Positions 4,075 through 5,225 of a DNA stretch of 5,225 bases are shown one piece after another. The position numbers and the translations under genes are program-made. Within the stretch, counting starts at the first letter, position 1; each line of letters starts with the position of its first letter. Location of the stretch: assembly GCA_030593645.1 (NCBI GenBank), contig JAUVGT010000355.1, positions 1 to 5,225 on the forward strand. Direction: 5' to 3'. A model generated the notes under the pieces. It did not search any database and was not told the DNA's origin. It was given only the letters and a program-made list of their open reading frames with translations. The stretch is from Deltaproteobacteria bacterium. GTDB lineage: Bacteria; Desulfobacterota; Desulfobacteria; Desulfobacterales; JAUVGT01.

Positions 4075-5225
4075 ATGGATGTAGTACTGCTGTCCAGACT
4101 GCAGTTCGCCACGGCAACGATGTTTCATTTCCTTTTTGTTCCCCTCACCCTGGGACTGTCCATACTGATCGCTATTATGGAAACAAAATACGTGAAAACA
4201 GGCGATGAATTATACCTGAGAATGACAAAATTCTGGGGCAAAATATTTTTGATAAACTTCGCACTGGGAGTGGTTACCGGAATCACCCTGGAGTTTCAAT
4301 TCGGAACAAACTGGGCTCGTTATTCCGCGTATGTGGGAGATATTTTCGGATCCCTGCTTGCCATCGAGGCAACCGTTGCCTTTTTCCTGGAGTCCACATT
4401 CATTGGTATATGGATATTCGGTTGGAAAAAACTATCAAAAAAAGCCCATGCGGCATGCATGTGGATGGTAGCGGCCGCCGGAAATATATCAGCCATCTGG
4501 ATCCTCACGGCCAATGGGTGGATGCAGCATCCGGTCGGGTATACCATCCGAAACGGGCGGGCGGAACTGACGGATTTTATGGCAGTACTCCTTAATAAGT
4601 TTGCTATTCTTGAAATATTCCACACGGTTCCGGCCGCGTTCATCCTAAGTTCGTTTTTCGTCATGGGTGTCAGTGCATACCATCTGCTCAGGAAGCAGCA
4701 TATCGAGCTTTTTACAAAATCGTTTCGCATGGCCCTGATATTCGGCATGATATTCTCCATTTTTATCGCCGTTGAAGGAGATATGCACGCCGTTCATGTT
4801 TCCGAAGTACAGCCAGCCAAACTGGCAGCCATGGAAGCCCACTGGGAAACAACCAGAAGAGCGCCTATCGTATTGTTTGCAATACCGGATGAGGAAAAAG
4901 AAAAAAATGTTGTCGAGTTCATTAAAATTCCTGGAATCCTTAGTCTGCTGGGTTATCATGATATTAATGCGGAGGTTAAAGGCTTGAAAGACTTTCCCAA
5001 AGACGAAAGACCGCCTGTATTGTTATCTTTTTTTTCCTTCAGGGTAATGGTGGGGCTTGGATCTTTATTTATTCTCCTGACACTGTATGGATGGTCAAAA
5101 TACATACTCCTCCCGCGGTTCAAATGGTTCAAGCAAAAAGAATTGGTTGATAATCCTTTGTATTTAAAAATGATGCTCTGGTCAATCCCGCTGCCTTACA
5201 TCGCGATAGAACTCGGATGGGTACT
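4075..5225 (+). CDS. cydA: Cytochrome bd quinol oxidase subunit I, short Q-loop type (3' end cut by window)
   Basis: 383 codons are visible before the right edge; the rest lies outside. This membrane subunit oxidises quinol and reduces O2 to water. AGGAGG lies about 5 bases before ATG. By alignment with E. coli CydA from memory, H18 is the heme b595 ligand, H183 and M325 are the heme b558 ligands (with R323 in FRVMVGLG), and E98 and E106 belong to the proton path. K249 and E254, in the segment VQPAKLAAMEAHWET, are the quinol-site residues of the Q-loop. About seven membrane segments are complete, with an eighth starting near 367. The Q-loop is roughly 60-65 residues shorter than in E. coli, marking the short form. 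W382 matches the residue just before the conserved E and GRQPW, which fall beyond the edge. cydB is expected next. The context suggests respiratory O2 removal in an anaerobe. Confidence 0.97.
   Translation, partial: MDVVLLSRLQFATATMFHFLFVPLTLGLSILIAIMETKYVKTGDELYLRMTKFWGKIFLINFALGVVTGITLEFQFGTNWARYSAYVGDIFGSLLAIEATVAFFLESTFIGIWIFGWKKLSKKAHAACMWMVAAAGNISAIWILTANGWMQHPVGYTIRNGRAELTDFMAVLLNKFAILEIFHTVPAAFILSSFFVMGVSAYHLLRKQHIELFTKSFRMALIFGMIFSIFIAVEGDMHAVHVSEVQPAKLAAMEAHWETTRRAPIVLFAIPDEEKEKNVVEFIKIPGILSLLGYHDINAEVKGLKDFPKDERPPVLLSFFSFRVMVGLGSLFILLTLYGWSKYILLPRFKWFKQKELVDNPLYLKMMLWSIPLPYIAIELGWV

Noticed and set aside
4320..4760. Minus-strand 146-codon frame inside cydA
   Set aside because: The + strand frame here carries the conserved cytochrome bd residues; the antisense frame has no domain or ribosome site.
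4075..5225. cydA as a truncated pseudogene because of its short middle loop
   Set aside because: The frame is open throughout and all visible ligand and quinol-site residues are present. A short Q-loop is a known natural form; the missing end is only the window edge.

Overview
The window reads as a chromosomal oxygen- and peroxide-defence island of a strictly anaerobic bacterium. The most likely source is a sulfate- or metal-reducing Desulfobacterota (old Deltaproteobacteria), probably near Desulfobacterales. This rests on the gene set (classical rubrerythrin, two-iron desulfoferrodoxin, rubredoxin-like protein, flavodoxin, cytochrome bd), the moderate-to-low GC content, strong AAGGAGG-type ribosome binding sites, and dispersed repeats ending in a GACGGTTTCGTAA-type motif. 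No rRNA or other phylogenetic marker is present, so the assignment is inference. Every supported gene lies on the + strand.

Layout. Positions 1-38 carry the right end of a dispersed repeat. A possible structured leader (48-106) follows, then a 68-aa Cys-rich protein (167-373), a spacer with a possible promoter, and a 158-aa ferritin-like diiron protein (535-1011). Positions 1012-1656 are a 645-bp non-coding block. It holds a terminator-like hairpin, three direct copies and one inverted copy of the repeat terminus, a MITE-like hairpin element (about 1125-1285) and several palindromes that could be operators. The main gene run then starts: an unrecognised 69-aa protein (1657-1866), rubrerythrin (1927-2502), desulfoferrodoxin/superoxide reductase (2563-2937), a 51-aa rubredoxin-like protein (3053-3208), a flavodoxin (3233-3664) and a 61-aa zinc-ribbon-like protein (3720-3905). 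After a 169-bp spacer comes cytochrome bd oxidase subunit I, cydA, from 4075 and cut by the right edge. Gene spacing of 24-115 bp, no clear terminator between 1657 and 3905, and shared orientation suggest one operon from 1657 to 3905. cydA may have its own promoter or leader.

How the genes work together (family knowledge plus inference). Desulfoferrodoxin reduces superoxide to peroxide, rubrerythrin reduces peroxide to water, and the rubredoxin-like protein and flavodoxin are plausible electron donors. Membrane cytochrome bd reduces O2 with quinol electrons. The ferritin-like protein could add peroxide or iron handling. Three small proteins from apparently different families each carry exactly seven cysteines, and the 69-aa protein begins the rubrerythrin operon. 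These four are the least explained and most interesting parts. The non-coding block and the nested inverted repeat at 2956-3007 are the best candidates for unexplained regulatory or mobile DNA.
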